From positions 1 through 52,513 of the forward strand of contig JBHOQL010000086.1 in the NCBI GenBank assembly GCA_042408195.1: a DNA stretch of 52,513 nt. Direction: 5' to 3'. The DNA is from SpSt-600 sp042408195 (GTDB taxonomy: Bacteria; Chloroflexota; Anaerolineae; SpSt-600). The translations under genes and the position numbers were made by a program. Below the pieces are notes generated by a model. The model had not been told where the DNA came from and made no database searches. It saw nothing but the letters and a program-made list of their open reading frames with translations. Each line of letters begins with the position of its first letter. Within the stretch, counting starts at the first letter, position 1. Of this stretch, positions 8,242 to 16,152 are shown piece by piece.

Positions 8242-9009
8242 TTATCCCGGAACTGAAGGCACTACCGGGGGTTCTCCTTTGATTTTCTCTACGATCTCGA
8301 AAGCTTTTCGGACCTTCTCCTCTAGTCCCTCCACCAGAAGGACCACTGCTCCCTGCGATTCCCCGAGCCCTCCGGCGGCAATCATTGTAGCTTCCACCCC
8401 CGCCAGGATTTTGAGAGCCTCGATCTCCGTCACAACTTCGGCTCCGTGAACGACCATAAGACCCACTTTCTCGCCCGTAGAGTATTTGAGGCGGTAGATC
8501 CCGCACTTTTTCGCCGCCTCTGGAACCGAGGGCACGAGCTTTTCCAGGCCCACTGGGACAATGAGGTGAGCACCCCTGGCCATGATTGTTCCGATTGCCA
8601 TCCCTATAGTGCCTCCGAGGTCGTTGGACATCAAGATTCCCACATGACCTTGAGGATCGATGGCATTGGCTCCTTTTATAAAGACATCATCAGCCCCAAA
8701 GGAACGGATGACCTCTTTGGCAGCTGCGTTCACCAGCTCTCCCTTGTGAAAGATAAAGGGTGCCTGGCGTATCTCCGGAGGAGTACTCCAAAGTTTGCCG
8801 TGTCCTATGTATCCCGCGGCGTAAGTAAATTTATCCACGGACCTGCCTAAGAGTTCTTCAGCGATATAAGCGGTGGTAGTGCCGTTGGCCACGATGATCC
8901 ACCCTTCGGCGAAAGCTTTTCTGACCTGGGGAAGCTGGACCACCGCTTTAGCTATGAGCCTCTTGGACTCCGGCGGATTAAGGACCAGTACTCCGGTGAC
9001 GGTTTCCAT
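8242..9009 (-). CDS. Unrecognised 255-residue protein, possibly ISOCOT-like fold
   Basis: I do not recognise this family. The chosen ATG gives METVTGVLVLNPPES and has GGAGGTG upstream; a longer open frame would run through the promoter. The protein is cytoplasmic-looking and glycine-rich. It has ANGTTTAYIAEELLG near residue 42 and FIKGANAIDPQGHVG near residue 110. Both resemble the Gly-rich strand-loop signatures of NagB/RpiA/DeoR-type (ISOCOT) folds, which bind sugar phosphates or CoA esters; this is only pattern resemblance. It has its own consensus promoter and overlaps trmD's translation start region. The conserved look and tight coupling suggest a stable housekeeping role. Confidence 0.75.
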   Translation of the reverse strand: METVTGVLVLNPPESKRLIAKAVVQLPQVRKAFAEGWIIVANGTTTAYIAEELLGRSVDKFTYAAGYIGHGKLWSTPPEIRQAPFIFHKGELVNAAAKEVIRSFGADDVFIKGANAIDPQGHVGILMSNDLGGTIGMAIGTIMARGAHLIVPVGLEKLVPSVPEAAKKCGIYRLKYSTGEKVGLMVVHGAEVVTEIEALKILAGVEATMIAAGGLGESQGAVVLLVEGLEEKVRKAFEIVEKIKGEPPVVPSVPG

Positions 9010-9040
9010 GGCAATCCACCTCCACAGAGTTTCTGAGGGT

Positions 9041-9069
9041 ATCTTAAAATAAAAAACGAGGGTTGTCAA
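9041..9069 (-). promoter_or_regulatory. Consensus promoter of the unknown gene-trmD-recN unit
   Basis: On the minus strand TTGACA (9064-9069) and TAAGAT (9041-9046) are 17 bp apart. The predicted start near 9034 gives a leader of about 25 nt with the GGAGGTG site. Confidence 0.75.
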
Positions 9070-9101
9070 CAAAGAGCAAGACTGTTTTAAAAGATAAACC
9101 A

Positions 9102-9230
9102 CTGCTGAAAGGCCTCGTTGGAAAGCCTAGAAAGCTTGCCCTGCGGGCGAATCCGAGCCTGCGTGGCATGGCAGAACCGGTAAAGGAAGTAACGAATTCC
9201 CGCTTCGGAACCTGGAAAGTGCTTTAGCAG
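9102..9230. other. Possible structured RNA element between divergent promoters
   Basis: The stretch begins CTGCTGAAAG and ends CTTTAGCAG, which pair with one bulged G. Inside are the hairpins GCCC-tgc-GGGC and TTCC...GGAA. It contains no reading frame. A weak plus-strand promoter (TTGTCA, 17 bp, TTTAAA at 9063-9091) would start transcription just before it. It matches neither SRP RNA, tmRNA nor RNase P in the conserved bases I checked by eye. Confidence 0.25.
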
Positions 9231-9259
9231 AACGAACTGGAAAGCAATTCGCCAGCTAC

Positions 9260-9288
9260 TTGCCCTTAGTCATTGCCGAGGCTATACT
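9260..9288 (+). promoter_or_regulatory. Promoter of the ANTAR regulator-hemW operon
   Basis: TTGCCC (9260-9265) and TATACT (9283-9288) are 17 bp apart. The start near 9295 leaves a leader of about 23 nt. Confidence 0.7.
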
Positions 9289-9317
9289 TTAAATGAATTT
9301 ACCGGAGAGCCAAGGGA

Positions 9318-9887
9318 ATGCTCCGCATCCTGATAGCCGACGATGAATCCATAATAAGGCTTGGCCTGAAAAGAATCTTGGAAGAAGCTGGCCACGAGGT
9401 GGTGGCTTCGGCTTCTGATGGTAGAAAAGCCCTGGAGTTGGCTCGTTCAACCTCCCCGGACCTAGCCATCCTTGACATAAAAATGCCAGAAATGGATGGA
9501 TTGGAAGTGGCCGAAGCCCTTCGGAAGGAAAAACCTATGCCGGTTATAATCCTCACAGCCTACAGCGATAGAGAGCTGGTGGAAAAAGCCAGTGAGGCCG
9601 AAGCCATGGCCTACCTTGTGAAACCGGTGAAAGAAGCGGATCTATTGGCAGCCCTGGAGATAGCGGTTAAGCGCTTTGAAGAATGGTGCAGGCTCCGCCG
9701 GGAGAAGGAGAGCTTGGAAGAAGCCCTCAGGACAAGGGAAATAGTGGATAGAGCAAAGCGCCTCCTCATGGAAAAGGGAGGAATGAGGGAATCGGAAGCC
9801 TTCCTCTTTATTCACCGAGTTAGCCGGGACTCCCGCCGGTCCATGAGGGAAGTAGCTCAGGAGATAATTGAACGCTATGCCGATTAG
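9318..9887 (+). CDS. ANTAR-domain response regulator (PdtaR/AmiR-NasT type)
   Basis: The 189-residue protein has a receiver domain (1-120) with the acidic pair ADDES at the start, the phosphoacceptor Asp53 in ILDIKMPEMDG, the Thr in ILTAYS and the Lys in LVKPV. A short coiled segment leads to a C-terminal ANTAR domain (about 130-187; AKRLLMEKGGMRESEAF and MREVAQEIIE). ANTAR proteins bind paired RNA hairpins and prevent transcription termination when phosphorylated. The architecture equals that of mycobacterial PdtaR (Rv1626). The likely kinase is the PdtaS-like protein at 43511. It overlaps hemW by 11 bp. The RNA targets are unknown. Confidence 0.93.
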   Translation: MLRILIADDESIIRLGLKRILEEAGHEVVASASDGRKALELARSTSPDLAILDIKMPEMDGLEVAEALRKEKPMPVIILTAYSDRELVEKASEAEAMAYLVKPVKEADLLAALEIAVKRFEEWCRLRREKESLEEALRTREIVDRAKRLLMEKGGMRESEAFLFIHRVSRDSRRSMREVAQEIIERYAD

Positions 9888-11028
9888 CTTTTACGTCCAT
9901 ATCCCCTTCTGTCGGAAAAAGTGCTACTATTGTGATTTCAATTCCTATGCTGGCCTCGAGCACCTTTTCCACCCTTATGTTGAAGCATTAGCCAGAGAAA
10001 TAGCCTACATGGCTCGCCTCCTAGAACCTGAAGTGGGCGAAACCCTTTACCTGGGAGGCGGGACCCCTTCCCTCCTTCCTGTGGGACTGATCAGGATCGT
10101 GATTGAAAGTGTGAGGGGAAATTTAGGGCTTCTGCCCGGCGCTGAAATAACCCTCGAAGCCAATCCTGGCACTGTAGATAGGCCTTACCTTGAAGCAATG
10201 CTGGAATTGGGTGTTAATCGTTTGAGCCTTGGCGCCCAAAGTTTTCACCAGGATGAACTCGCCCTGCTGGGAAGGATCCACGGGCCTAAAGAGATAATAC
10301 AGACTTTCAGAGAAGCAAGAGAAGTTGGTTTCAGGAACATAAACCTTGATTTGATCTACGGCTTGCCCGGGCAAAGTGTAGATAAATGGCTTTTGACCCT
10401 GGAAAGAGCCCTGGAACTGGAACCGGAGCATCTTTCCCTTTACGCCCTCTCTCTGGATGAAAACACCCCTTTGGCGCGGAGGATAGCTTCGGGAGAGTTG
10501 CCTGTTCCTGATGATGACCTTGCGGCGGATATGTACTGCCTGGCAGAGGAGATACTGGAAAAAGCAGGTTATGAGCATTACGAAATATCAAATTGGGCAA
10601 AACCTGGTTTCGCATCCCGACATAACATCCGTTACTGGCTCAACTTGCCTTACCTGGGCTTTGGGGCTGGCGCTCATTCCTTTAGCTGGGGCATGAGGTG
10701 GCAAAATGTTCATGACCCCACAGAATACATCCGGATACTATCCTTTCCAGAGCTCACAGGTTTCCCTTCCCCTGTGGCTCGTGAAATTGAGCAAATAACC
10801 CTTCAGATGGAAATGGCCGAAACGGTGATCTTGGGCCTGAGGCTTGTAAAAGAAGGTGTGAACTTTGAGAGATTCCGTAGCCGATTCGGGCTGGACTTGC
10901 GGGAAATTTACAGGTCTCAGATAGAAGAACTGGTGGAAATGGGGCTTCTGGTGGAGAATGAACAGGGGATCCGCCTGAGTTCCCGGGGTAGGCTCCTCGG
11001 GAATGAAGTTTTCCAGCGATTTGTTTAA
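9877..11028 (+). CDS. hemW: Heme chaperone HemW (radical SAM)
   Basis: The protein has 383 residues from the ATG at 9877, or 386 from an alternative TTG at 9868. It begins MPISFYVHIPFCRKKCYYCD, with the [4Fe-4S] cysteines C12, C16 and C19, then GGGTPSLL and the radical SAM barrel motifs LGVNRLSLGAQSF and GLPGQSVDKW. HemW-type proteins bind heme and deliver it to respiratory enzymes; many are misnamed oxygen-independent coproporphyrinogen oxidases. The CxxxCxxC spacing followed by tyrosine and aspartate, and the length, favour HemW over HemN. It overlaps the ANTAR regulator, so expression of heme handling may follow that signalling gene. Confidence 0.9.
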   Translation: MPISFYVHIPFCRKKCYYCDFNSYAGLEHLFHPYVEALAREIAYMARLLEPEVGETLYLGGGTPSLLPVGLIRIVIESVRGNLGLLPGAEITLEANPGTVDRPYLEAMLELGVNRLSLGAQSFHQDELALLGRIHGPKEIIQTFREAREVGFRNINLDLIYGLPGQSVDKWLLTLERALELEPEHLSLYALSLDENTPLARRIASGELPVPDDDLAADMYCLAEEILEKAGYEHYEISNWAKPGFASRHNIRYWLNLPYLGFGAGAHSFSWGMRWQNVHDPTEYIRILSFPELTGFPSPVAREIEQITLQMEMAETVILGLRLVKEGVNFERFRSRFGLDLREIYRSQIEELVEMGLLVENEQGIRLSSRGRLLGNEVFQRFV

Positions 11029-11186
11029 ATTTTTAGCGGGGTCAAAGCACAAAGCCGCTGCCATCCTTAGTAAGGACAGCTCTAAGTAGCATATACTTCA
11101 GAGCCGTATGTTGGGTCACTGGCCCACTCTCTACCGCGAGGATTGCGCTCTAGCGGTTTAGCACATACATGAGTGAATGGAACCAT

Positions 11187-11215
11187 TTGCCCTCTCTCAC
11201 CTTTTGTGGTAATAT
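11187..11215 (+). promoter_or_regulatory. Promoter of rpmB
   Basis: TTGCCC (11187-11192) and TAATAT (11210-11215) are 17 bp apart. The predicted start is near 11222. The 158 bp between hemW and this promoter contain only small inverted repeats (for example TCCTTA-g-TAAGGA near 11076) and no gene I can support. Confidence 0.65.
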
Positions 11216-11245
11216 TAGCCGAAATTTCGGCGAGGGGGTGAAAAG

Positions 11246-11425
11246 GTGGCAGTATGTGAGATATGTGGTAAGGGTGTTCAATTCGGCCATAATGTTAGCC
11301 ACTCCAAGAAAGCCACTAAAAGGAAGTGGCTTCCCAACGTCCAGCGCAAGACTATCTACGAAGAGGGCCGCAAGAGGCGCGTTTACATCTGCACTAAGTG
11401 TCTCAAAGCCATGAACAAAACCTAA
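11246..11425 (+). CDS. rpmB: 50S ribosomal protein L28
   Basis: This 59-codon gene starts with GTG, preceded by GAGGGGGTG (11232-11240). The peptide begins MAVCEICGKGVQFGHNVSHS and continues KKATKRKWLPNVQRKTIY, then RVYICTKCLKAMNK. This is the L28 signature, with the Cys-containing (CxxC, CxxC) zinc-binding form. L28 belongs to the large ribosomal subunit. It stands alone with its own promoter, and its stop overlaps the convergent rpe gene by 4 bp. Its small size makes it easy to miss. Confidence 0.93.
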   Translation: MAVCEICGKGVQFGHNVSHSKKATKRKWLPNVQRKTIYEEGRKRRVYICTKCLKAMNKT

Positions 11426-12102
11426 GGTTCCAATGCCGCCAAGGCGGCAGTTTTTATCCGTTGTATCGCTTCTCTTATCCCTAAGGGTGATTCAAAGACA
11501 GCAGCCCCTGCCACGAGTACCTGTGCTCCTGCTCGCACAACTAAAGGGGCTGTTTGTTCGTTTATTCCGCCGTCCACTTCAATCTCAGGGGATGCTTTTT
11601 CCCTTTTGAGCATATCTCTAAGCTTCTCCACTTTAGTCAGTACGCTGGGAATTAAACTCTGCCCTCCGAAACCTGGATTCACGGTCATGGCCAGGATCAA
11701 GTCCACTTCTCTGGCAATTTCTTCTAGAACCCATACCGGAGTAGCAGGGTTTATGGAGACACCTGCTTTCTTGCCCATTCTTTTTATTTTAAGTAGGACT
11801 CTATGGATGTGAGGACATGCTTCCCAGTGCACTGTTATTATATCTGCTCCTGCTTTGGAGAAATCTTCCACAAAGAGCTCCGGCTTTTCCACCATCAGAT
11901 GGACATCAAGGGGCAGGGAGGTGATGCGTCTCAATGCTCTGACTACTAAAGGCCCAACAGTGATGTTGGGTACAAAGTGCCCATCCATGACATCAACATG
12001 GATATAATCAGCTCCCGCCGCCTCAGCTTCTTTGACCTGCTCTCCAAGGCGGGCGAAATCGGCCGAAAGTATTGAGGGGGCAATTTTAACCAATTTGCTC
12101 AT
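11422..12102 (-). CDS. rpe: Ribulose-phosphate 3-epimerase
   Basis: The 226-residue TIM-barrel enzyme interconverts ribulose 5-phosphate and xylulose 5-phosphate in the pentose phosphate pathway. Visible signatures are IAPSILSADFARLG at the start, HVDVMDGHFVPNITVGP (metal-binding His and Asp), LDVHLMVEKP, MTVNPGFGGQ (phosphate loop), IEVDGGINEQTAP with the catalytic Asp, and AGAAVFES. Its ATG overlaps the rlmN stop as ATGA, so it is translationally coupled to rlmN. Confidence 0.97.
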   Translation of the reverse strand: MSKLVKIAPSILSADFARLGEQVKEAEAAGADYIHVDVMDGHFVPNITVGPLVVRALRRITSLPLDVHLMVEKPELFVEDFSKAGADIITVHWEACPHIHRVLLKIKRMGKKAGVSINPATPVWVLEEIAREVDLILAMTVNPGFGGQSLIPSVLTKVEKLRDMLKREKASPEIEVDGGINEQTAPLVVRAGAQVLVAGAAVFESPLGIREAIQRIKTAALAALEP

Positions 12103-13154
12103 CGTAAAGTAGTATTTCTACTGGAGGCTCTCAGCCTTAATTGACCACAGCCAGCTTGAATATCGGCTCCTTTACTTACTCTTAGAGTCACAGATAAGCC
12201 GTGGCGTTTAAGCTCTTCCTCAAAAGCCAAAGCTCGGCGCTTCGGTGGAGGTCCCATAGACACGCCAGGGATAGGATTCATTGGTATAAGGTTTACGTGG
12301 CATAGCATGCCTTTGAGGAGGGAGGCTAGTTCACGGGCGTGGCTGATGCTATCGTTGACCTCGTTTATGAGGACGTATTCAAAAGTTATGCGCCTGTTAG
12401 TCTTCTCAATGTATTCCTGGCACGCAGCGAGGAGACGCTTTATCGGATAACCCTTGTTCACCGGAACCAGTCGGTCCCTTATTTCGTCGTTGGGAGCATG
12501 CAAGGAAACGGCCAGCTCTACTTGGAGGCCCTCTTCAGCCAGGCGCCTTATCCCTGGCACTATCCCCACTGTTGACACAGTGAAGCGTCTCGCTCCCAAG
12601 TTGAACCCTTTCTCGTCGTTCAGGGTTCTTATGGCTTTAAGAGTAGCTTCGTAATTGAGAAAGGGCTCTCCCATCCCCATGAACACCACATTCGTTATAG
12701 GCTTTGAAGAATCGCCCCATGTTTCCTTAATCTTGCGGGCAAAATGTAGCACTTGGGCTATTATTTCACCGGATTTGAGGTTACGCCGAAATCCGCTTCG
12801 GCCGGTGGCGCAGAAGGGGCAACCTATAGGGCACCCAACCTGGGTTGAAACGCATACAGTTCTCCGACGTTCGTAGAGCATTAAGACGCTTTCTATAGTT
12901 TCCCCGTCTGGCAGCCCAAAGAGAACCTTGTAGGTGGATCCATCGGCCGATTTTAAAGTTTCCAGCGGTTCCAGCACTTCTAGGGAAAAAACTTCTCCGA
13001 GGCGCTGCCGCAGCTCTTTGGGGAGGTTAGTCATCTGCTGAAAGTCGTCAACCAAATGCCTGTAAACCCACTCCCAAAGTTGTGCAACACGATACGCAGG
13101 CTCCCTCCACTCGCTCAGGAGTTTTTCCAGCTCGTTATATCCCAAGTCCAACAA
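12099..13154 (-). CDS. rlmN: Dual-specificity 23S rRNA/tRNA (adenine-C2)-methyltransferase
   Basis: The 351-residue radical SAM enzyme methylates A2503 of 23S rRNA and A37 of some tRNAs by ping-pong chemistry. The cluster-binding CxxxCxxC is at C108, C112 and C115 (VGCPIGCPFCATG). Further blocks are VVFMGMGEPFLN, FTVSTVGIVPGI, LAVSLHAPND, LINEVNDS and a late GCGQL with the methyl-carrying cysteine. The start is a TTG (13154, or the next codon at 13151), because no ATG fits the conserved N-terminus; the ribosome-binding site is weak. Its gene order rlmN-rpe is a coupled pair. Confidence 0.95.
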   Translation of the reverse strand: MLDLGYNELEKLLSEWREPAYRVAQLWEWVYRHLVDDFQQMTNLPKELRQRLGEVFSLEVLEPLETLKSADGSTYKVLFGLPDGETIESVLMLYERRRTVCVSTQVGCPIGCPFCATGRSGFRRNLKSGEIIAQVLHFARKIKETWGDSSKPITNVVFMGMGEPFLNYEATLKAIRTLNDEKGFNLGARRFTVSTVGIVPGIRRLAEEGLQVELAVSLHAPNDEIRDRLVPVNKGYPIKRLLAACQEYIEKTNRRITFEYVLINEVNDSISHARELASLLKGMLCHVNLIPMNPIPGVSMGPPPKRRALAFEEELKRHGLSVTLRVSKGADIQAGCGQLRLRASSRNTTLR

Positions 13155-13171
13155 TATTCTCTTTCCCGTTC

Positions 13172-13864
13172 CTATTCTTCCCTCCTCAAGCCAAAAAGAA
13201 GGAACGCGTAGTAAAGTATAGTAGAAATCGACTGAGCAAGAGCCGCCACATAAGTCAATGCAGCTGCTGAGAGCACGCTTTTGACACCCTTGAGGTCCTC
13301 ATAGGAAACAAGCCCCGTTTCCTGCAACATTTTGAGAGCGCGCCTGGAAGCATTGAACTCTACTGGAAGCGTAACCAGAGCGAAAACGGCGCCCAAGGAG
13401 AACAAAATAAGTCCAATGGCTGCCAGGTCAAAGGCGTTGAGGAGCCAGCCAACTACAAAGAGGATAGGGCCAAGCCAAGAACCAAGGTTGACCATAGGCA
13501 CGAGGCCTGACCGAAGTCTAAGAGGAAGGTAGTTTTCAGCGTCCTGGGTAGCGTGACCTATTTCGTGGGCAACTATTCCTATGGCAGCTACCGAAGGTTT
13601 CCTTGCCACTTCAGCCGACAGCCTCAAAGCCTTAGTCCGCGGGTCATAATGATCTGTAAGGACTCCGGGGACCCCTTCAATTTTTACACCATATAAGCCG
13701 TTGTGCCTTAAGAGAATTTCCGCCGCGCTTACCCCGTCAAGTCCCAAGCGGTTGCGGACACGGGCGTAGCGGGAGTAAGCGCTCTGGACTTTATATTGAG
13801 CATAAAGGGCCAGAAGCAAAGCTGGTAGGGCAAATATAAAATAAACCGGGTCCCATAGCCACAT
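13172..13864 (-). CDS. Membrane zinc metallopeptidase (YugP-like, Zn_peptidase_2)
   Basis: This protein has 230 residues from the ATG at 13864, which lies about 9 nt after AGGAGG; an upstream GTG is too close to that site. It has an N-terminal membrane segment (residues 5-22). The zinc motif VAHEIGHATQDAENY follows, with HExxH at about residues 99-103. Then come two or three further membrane spans and a conserved LPVEFNASRRAL segment, which supplies the distal ligand region in this family. The active site probably faces the membrane surface. Substrates are unknown for the family. It has its own strong promoter and lies 17 bp upstream of rlmN, so it may lead that operon. Confidence 0.93.
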   Translation of the reverse strand: MWLWDPVYFIFALPALLLALYAQYKVQSAYSRYARVRNRLGLDGVSAAEILLRHNGLYGVKIEGVPGVLTDHYDPRTKALRLSAEVARKPSVAAIGIVAHEIGHATQDAENYLPLRLRSGLVPMVNLGSWLGPILFVVGWLLNAFDLAAIGLILFSLGAVFALVTLPVEFNASRRALKMLQETGLVSYEDLKGVKSVLSAAALTYVAALAQSISTILYYAFLLFGLRREE

Positions 13865-13920
13865 TCCGAACACACCTCCTATGTCGGTAGAATTTGGACA
13901 AAACTGCTAATTTCTCTAAT

Positions 13921-13949
13921 ATTATACCGCAGCAACAGCGAGAGGTCAA
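13921..13949 (-). promoter_or_regulatory. Promoter of the zinc protease-rlmN-rpe unit
   Basis: On the minus strand TTGACC (13944-13949) and TATAAT (13921-13926) are 17 bp apart. The predicted leader is about 50 nt. Confidence 0.75.
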
Positions 13950-14006
13950 AAGAGCGCAGATGCCAATTTCGCAGCCAAAATCAGCTATTTGTTGGTTTAC
14001 CATAGC

Positions 14007-14035
14007 TTGCACTATCCTTTCGCTGAAGCTATAAT
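14007..14035 (+). promoter_or_regulatory. Promoter of the parvulin/secretome gene run
   Basis: TTGCAC (14007-14012) and TATAAT (14030-14035) are 17 bp apart. The ATG of the parvulin gene follows 30 bp after the -10. Confidence 0.7.
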
Positions 14036-14065
14036 AAAGTCAAAGCTCTTGATGGAGCTTAAACG

Positions 14066-14950
14066 ATGAAAAGGGCCCTATTTTTTATTTTAGCAATCGC
14101 TTTTTTCTCAAGCTCTTGTCTTCCTGAAGCTGCAACCGTTGTTCCGCCTACCCTAGCGCCTTCTCCAATCCCTCAAAATGTGGTGGCAATTGTCAATGGC
14201 CAGCCTATACTTCGGGAAACCTTGGAAAAACATCTGAGGCTTTTGCAGAAAGCGATGGAAGTTTCCGGGGAAGAGCCTGACCTTAAGGCTTTAGAACAGA
14301 TGCGTCGCCAGGTTCTGGAAGGGCTCATAGAACAGGTTGTGATGGAACAGGCCGCAGCGAGATTGGGTATAAAAGTGGCTCCAGAAGAACTGGAAGAACA
14401 TATCCGAAAGACTATCCAGCAGGGAGGGGAAGAGAATTTCAACCGCTGGCTTCGGGAAAACGAGCTAACTCTGGAAGAATTCAAGGAAATGACCAGACTG
14501 CAGCTCCTGAACCTCAAACTCTTTGAGGCTGTCGTACCTGCCCCACCTGAGGTCATGGAGCAGGTCCATGTTCGCCATATCCTTCTGAACAGCGAGGAGG
14601 AAGCCATAAAGATCCTGGAGAGGTTGCGGCAGGGTGAGGATTTCGCTTCTTTAGCCCGCCAGTACTCGCAGGATGAATTCACCAGAGAACTTGGAGGTGA
14701 CCTGGGCTTCTTCGCCAGGGGTTTTTCCGGACTTCCGCCGGAGCTGGAGGAAGTGGCTTTCTCTTTGCCTCCCGGACAGATAAGTGGAGTAGTAAAGAGT
14801 TACTATGGCTACCACATAGTCCAGGTATTGGAAAAAGATCCCGCCCGTCCTCTATCAGAAGAGGCTAAAAGGTTATTCCGAGAGAGGAAATTCAGGGAAT
14901 GGCTGGAGAAGGAAAAGGCCTCGGCTCTTATCCAAAGATTTTTAGAATGA
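14066..14950 (+). CDS. Parvulin-type peptidyl-prolyl isomerase lipoprotein (PrsA/SurA-like)
   Basis: The 294-residue exported foldase begins with a lipoprotein signal (MKRALFFILAIAFFSSSC), putting the lipidated Cys at residue 18. A Pro-rich spacer follows, then a SurA_N-like helical chaperone region (about 40-165; VNGQPILRETLEKHL). The parvulin domain is at about 170-270, with HVRHILLNSEEEA, DFASLARQYSQDE, GGDLGFFARG and YYGYHIVQVLE. It should help fold proteins that cross the membrane. It heads a run of secreted and membrane proteins, which fits that role. Its stop overlaps the next start as ATGA. Confidence 0.93.
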   Translation: MKRALFFILAIAFFSSSCLPEAATVVPPTLAPSPIPQNVVAIVNGQPILRETLEKHLRLLQKAMEVSGEEPDLKALEQMRRQVLEGLIEQVVMEQAAARLGIKVAPEELEEHIRKTIQQGGEENFNRWLRENELTLEEFKEMTRLQLLNLKLFEAVVPAPPEVMEQVHVRHILLNSEEEAIKILERLRQGEDFASLARQYSQDEFTRELGGDLGFFARGFSGLPPELEEVAFSLPPGQISGVVKSYYGYHIVQVLEKDPARPLSEEAKRLFRERKFREWLEKEKASALIQRFLE

Positions 14951-16137
14951 AGAAGCTCTGGGGCTGGTTGTTGATAACAATGGGCTCCTTGCTCCTGGGA
15001 GTGGTGCTCTTCATTGGGGTTCGCTTCTGGTTTTCCCATAAGCCCCTTGAACTCTACCCCCAAAGCGATGTTCTCAGGAGCTTTTCCTACGAAGACGTCA
15101 AACCTTCGCTGGCTCTCCTCTCCTTAGCCAGCTACGATGATTCTCAGATCTTCAAGAGAGCCCTGGAGGAAGAAGAGCTGGAAACGGCGTATGTAACCTT
15201 AGCTTTCTCCACATCCATGGAGCACCAGGAAAGAATTGGGGGATGGATTTCCCTTGCCCAAGCTTTCAAGGCAAAGGGGATGCGTACGAGAGCGCTTTTA
15301 GCTTATGGTCAGGCCTACAACATAGCTATCCTGAGTCCCCATATCTCCGACCCCGAGCGCGCTGAGGCCTTGATCATGGTGGGGAAGGGGCTGGAAGAAA
15401 TGGGCGAGAAGGAGAGGGGGCTCTTTGTCCTTCGCCAGGCTGAAACTCTGATTTCTTTCAGCCCTTACCTCAAAAAGGCTCAGCGGATCGCTTTAGCTCA
15501 GAAACTGGGTAAAGAGGTAAACCCTAACGAGACGCTTCCGGAATACTCTCCGCCATCTCTGGTCACCAGGGATTTTTCCATATTGCCGGAAAATTATTAC
15601 GAGGCTGAGGAACGGGAAATTGCAGCTTTTTCCGCAGCTTCATCTCCTTCTAGTAAGAACCTGCAGGAACTGAGAGAAGCCCTCAAGAGAGAAGATGCTG
15701 CCAGGCTTGCCCTGTACCAGGAGAAGATCGCCGCTGAAGCAGCTCTTGCCCCGAAGGCAGGGTGGGTACTTGAGAAAATAGCTTGGCTTACTTTAAAATA
15801 CCGGATAGCCTTGAGAGGTTTCGGGGTCAGCCTTGTGCCCGAATGGGAAGATGAGATCGGTTCAATACGGCAGGAGCTTTCTCGGTCCTACGAAGAGCTC
15901 TTCGCCATTTACGTTGAGGAAGCCGTATCCTTGCCCGAACCCAGGGAGGCGGCAAGGGCCTGGATGGAGATAGCGAACCTTAAGGCCTGTTACGCCATTA
16001 TAGGCCTTTACGCTGATGCACCCTTGGAAAAGATTGCAGCCGAAATAAAAGAGGCATACTCTCAGGAACCCTGGGGCTCATTGCAATTGGTTTTTTTGGA
16101 AGATTCACGCATTTTTTCTTACCTGGGAGCAAAATAG
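14947..16137 (+). CDS. Unknown single-pass membrane protein with helical (TPR-like) repeats
   Basis: I do not recognise the family. The start is taken as the ATG overlapping the parvulin stop (14947), which gives MKKLWGWLLITMGSLLLGVV, a single N-terminal membrane anchor. An open extension upstream would start inside the parvulin gene. The remaining 360 residues are predicted to be exported and are alpha-helical and charged. They contain TPR-like stretches such as ALLAYGQAYNIAI and ERGLFVLRQAETLI near residues 110-190, and an Ala/Glu-rich C-terminal half. Tight coupling to the parvulin suggests an envelope function, perhaps as scaffold or assembly factor. This is inference. Confidence 0.7.
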   Translation: MKKLWGWLLITMGSLLLGVVLFIGVRFWFSHKPLELYPQSDVLRSFSYEDVKPSLALLSLASYDDSQIFKRALEEEELETAYVTLAFSTSMEHQERIGGWISLAQAFKAKGMRTRALLAYGQAYNIAILSPHISDPERAEALIMVGKGLEEMGEKERGLFVLRQAETLISFSPYLKKAQRIALAQKLGKEVNPNETLPEYSPPSLVTRDFSILPENYYEAEEREIAAFSAASSPSSKNLQELREALKREDAARLALYQEKIAAEAALAPKAGWVLEKIAWLTLKYRIALRGFGVSLVPEWEDEIGSIRQELSRSYEELFAIYVEEAVSLPEPREAARAWMEIANLKACYAIIGLYADAPLEKIAAEIKEAYSQEPWGSLQLVFLEDSRIFSYLGAK

Positions 16138-16152
16138 TGCAGGGAGGTCCCG

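Noticed and set aside
9102..9230. Possible SRP (4.5S) RNA, because of CAGAACCGG...AGGAAG
   Set aside because: The conserved SRP domain IV core (GGTCAGGxCCGGAAGGxAGCAGC-like) is not matched; several invariant bases differ and the loop is too long.
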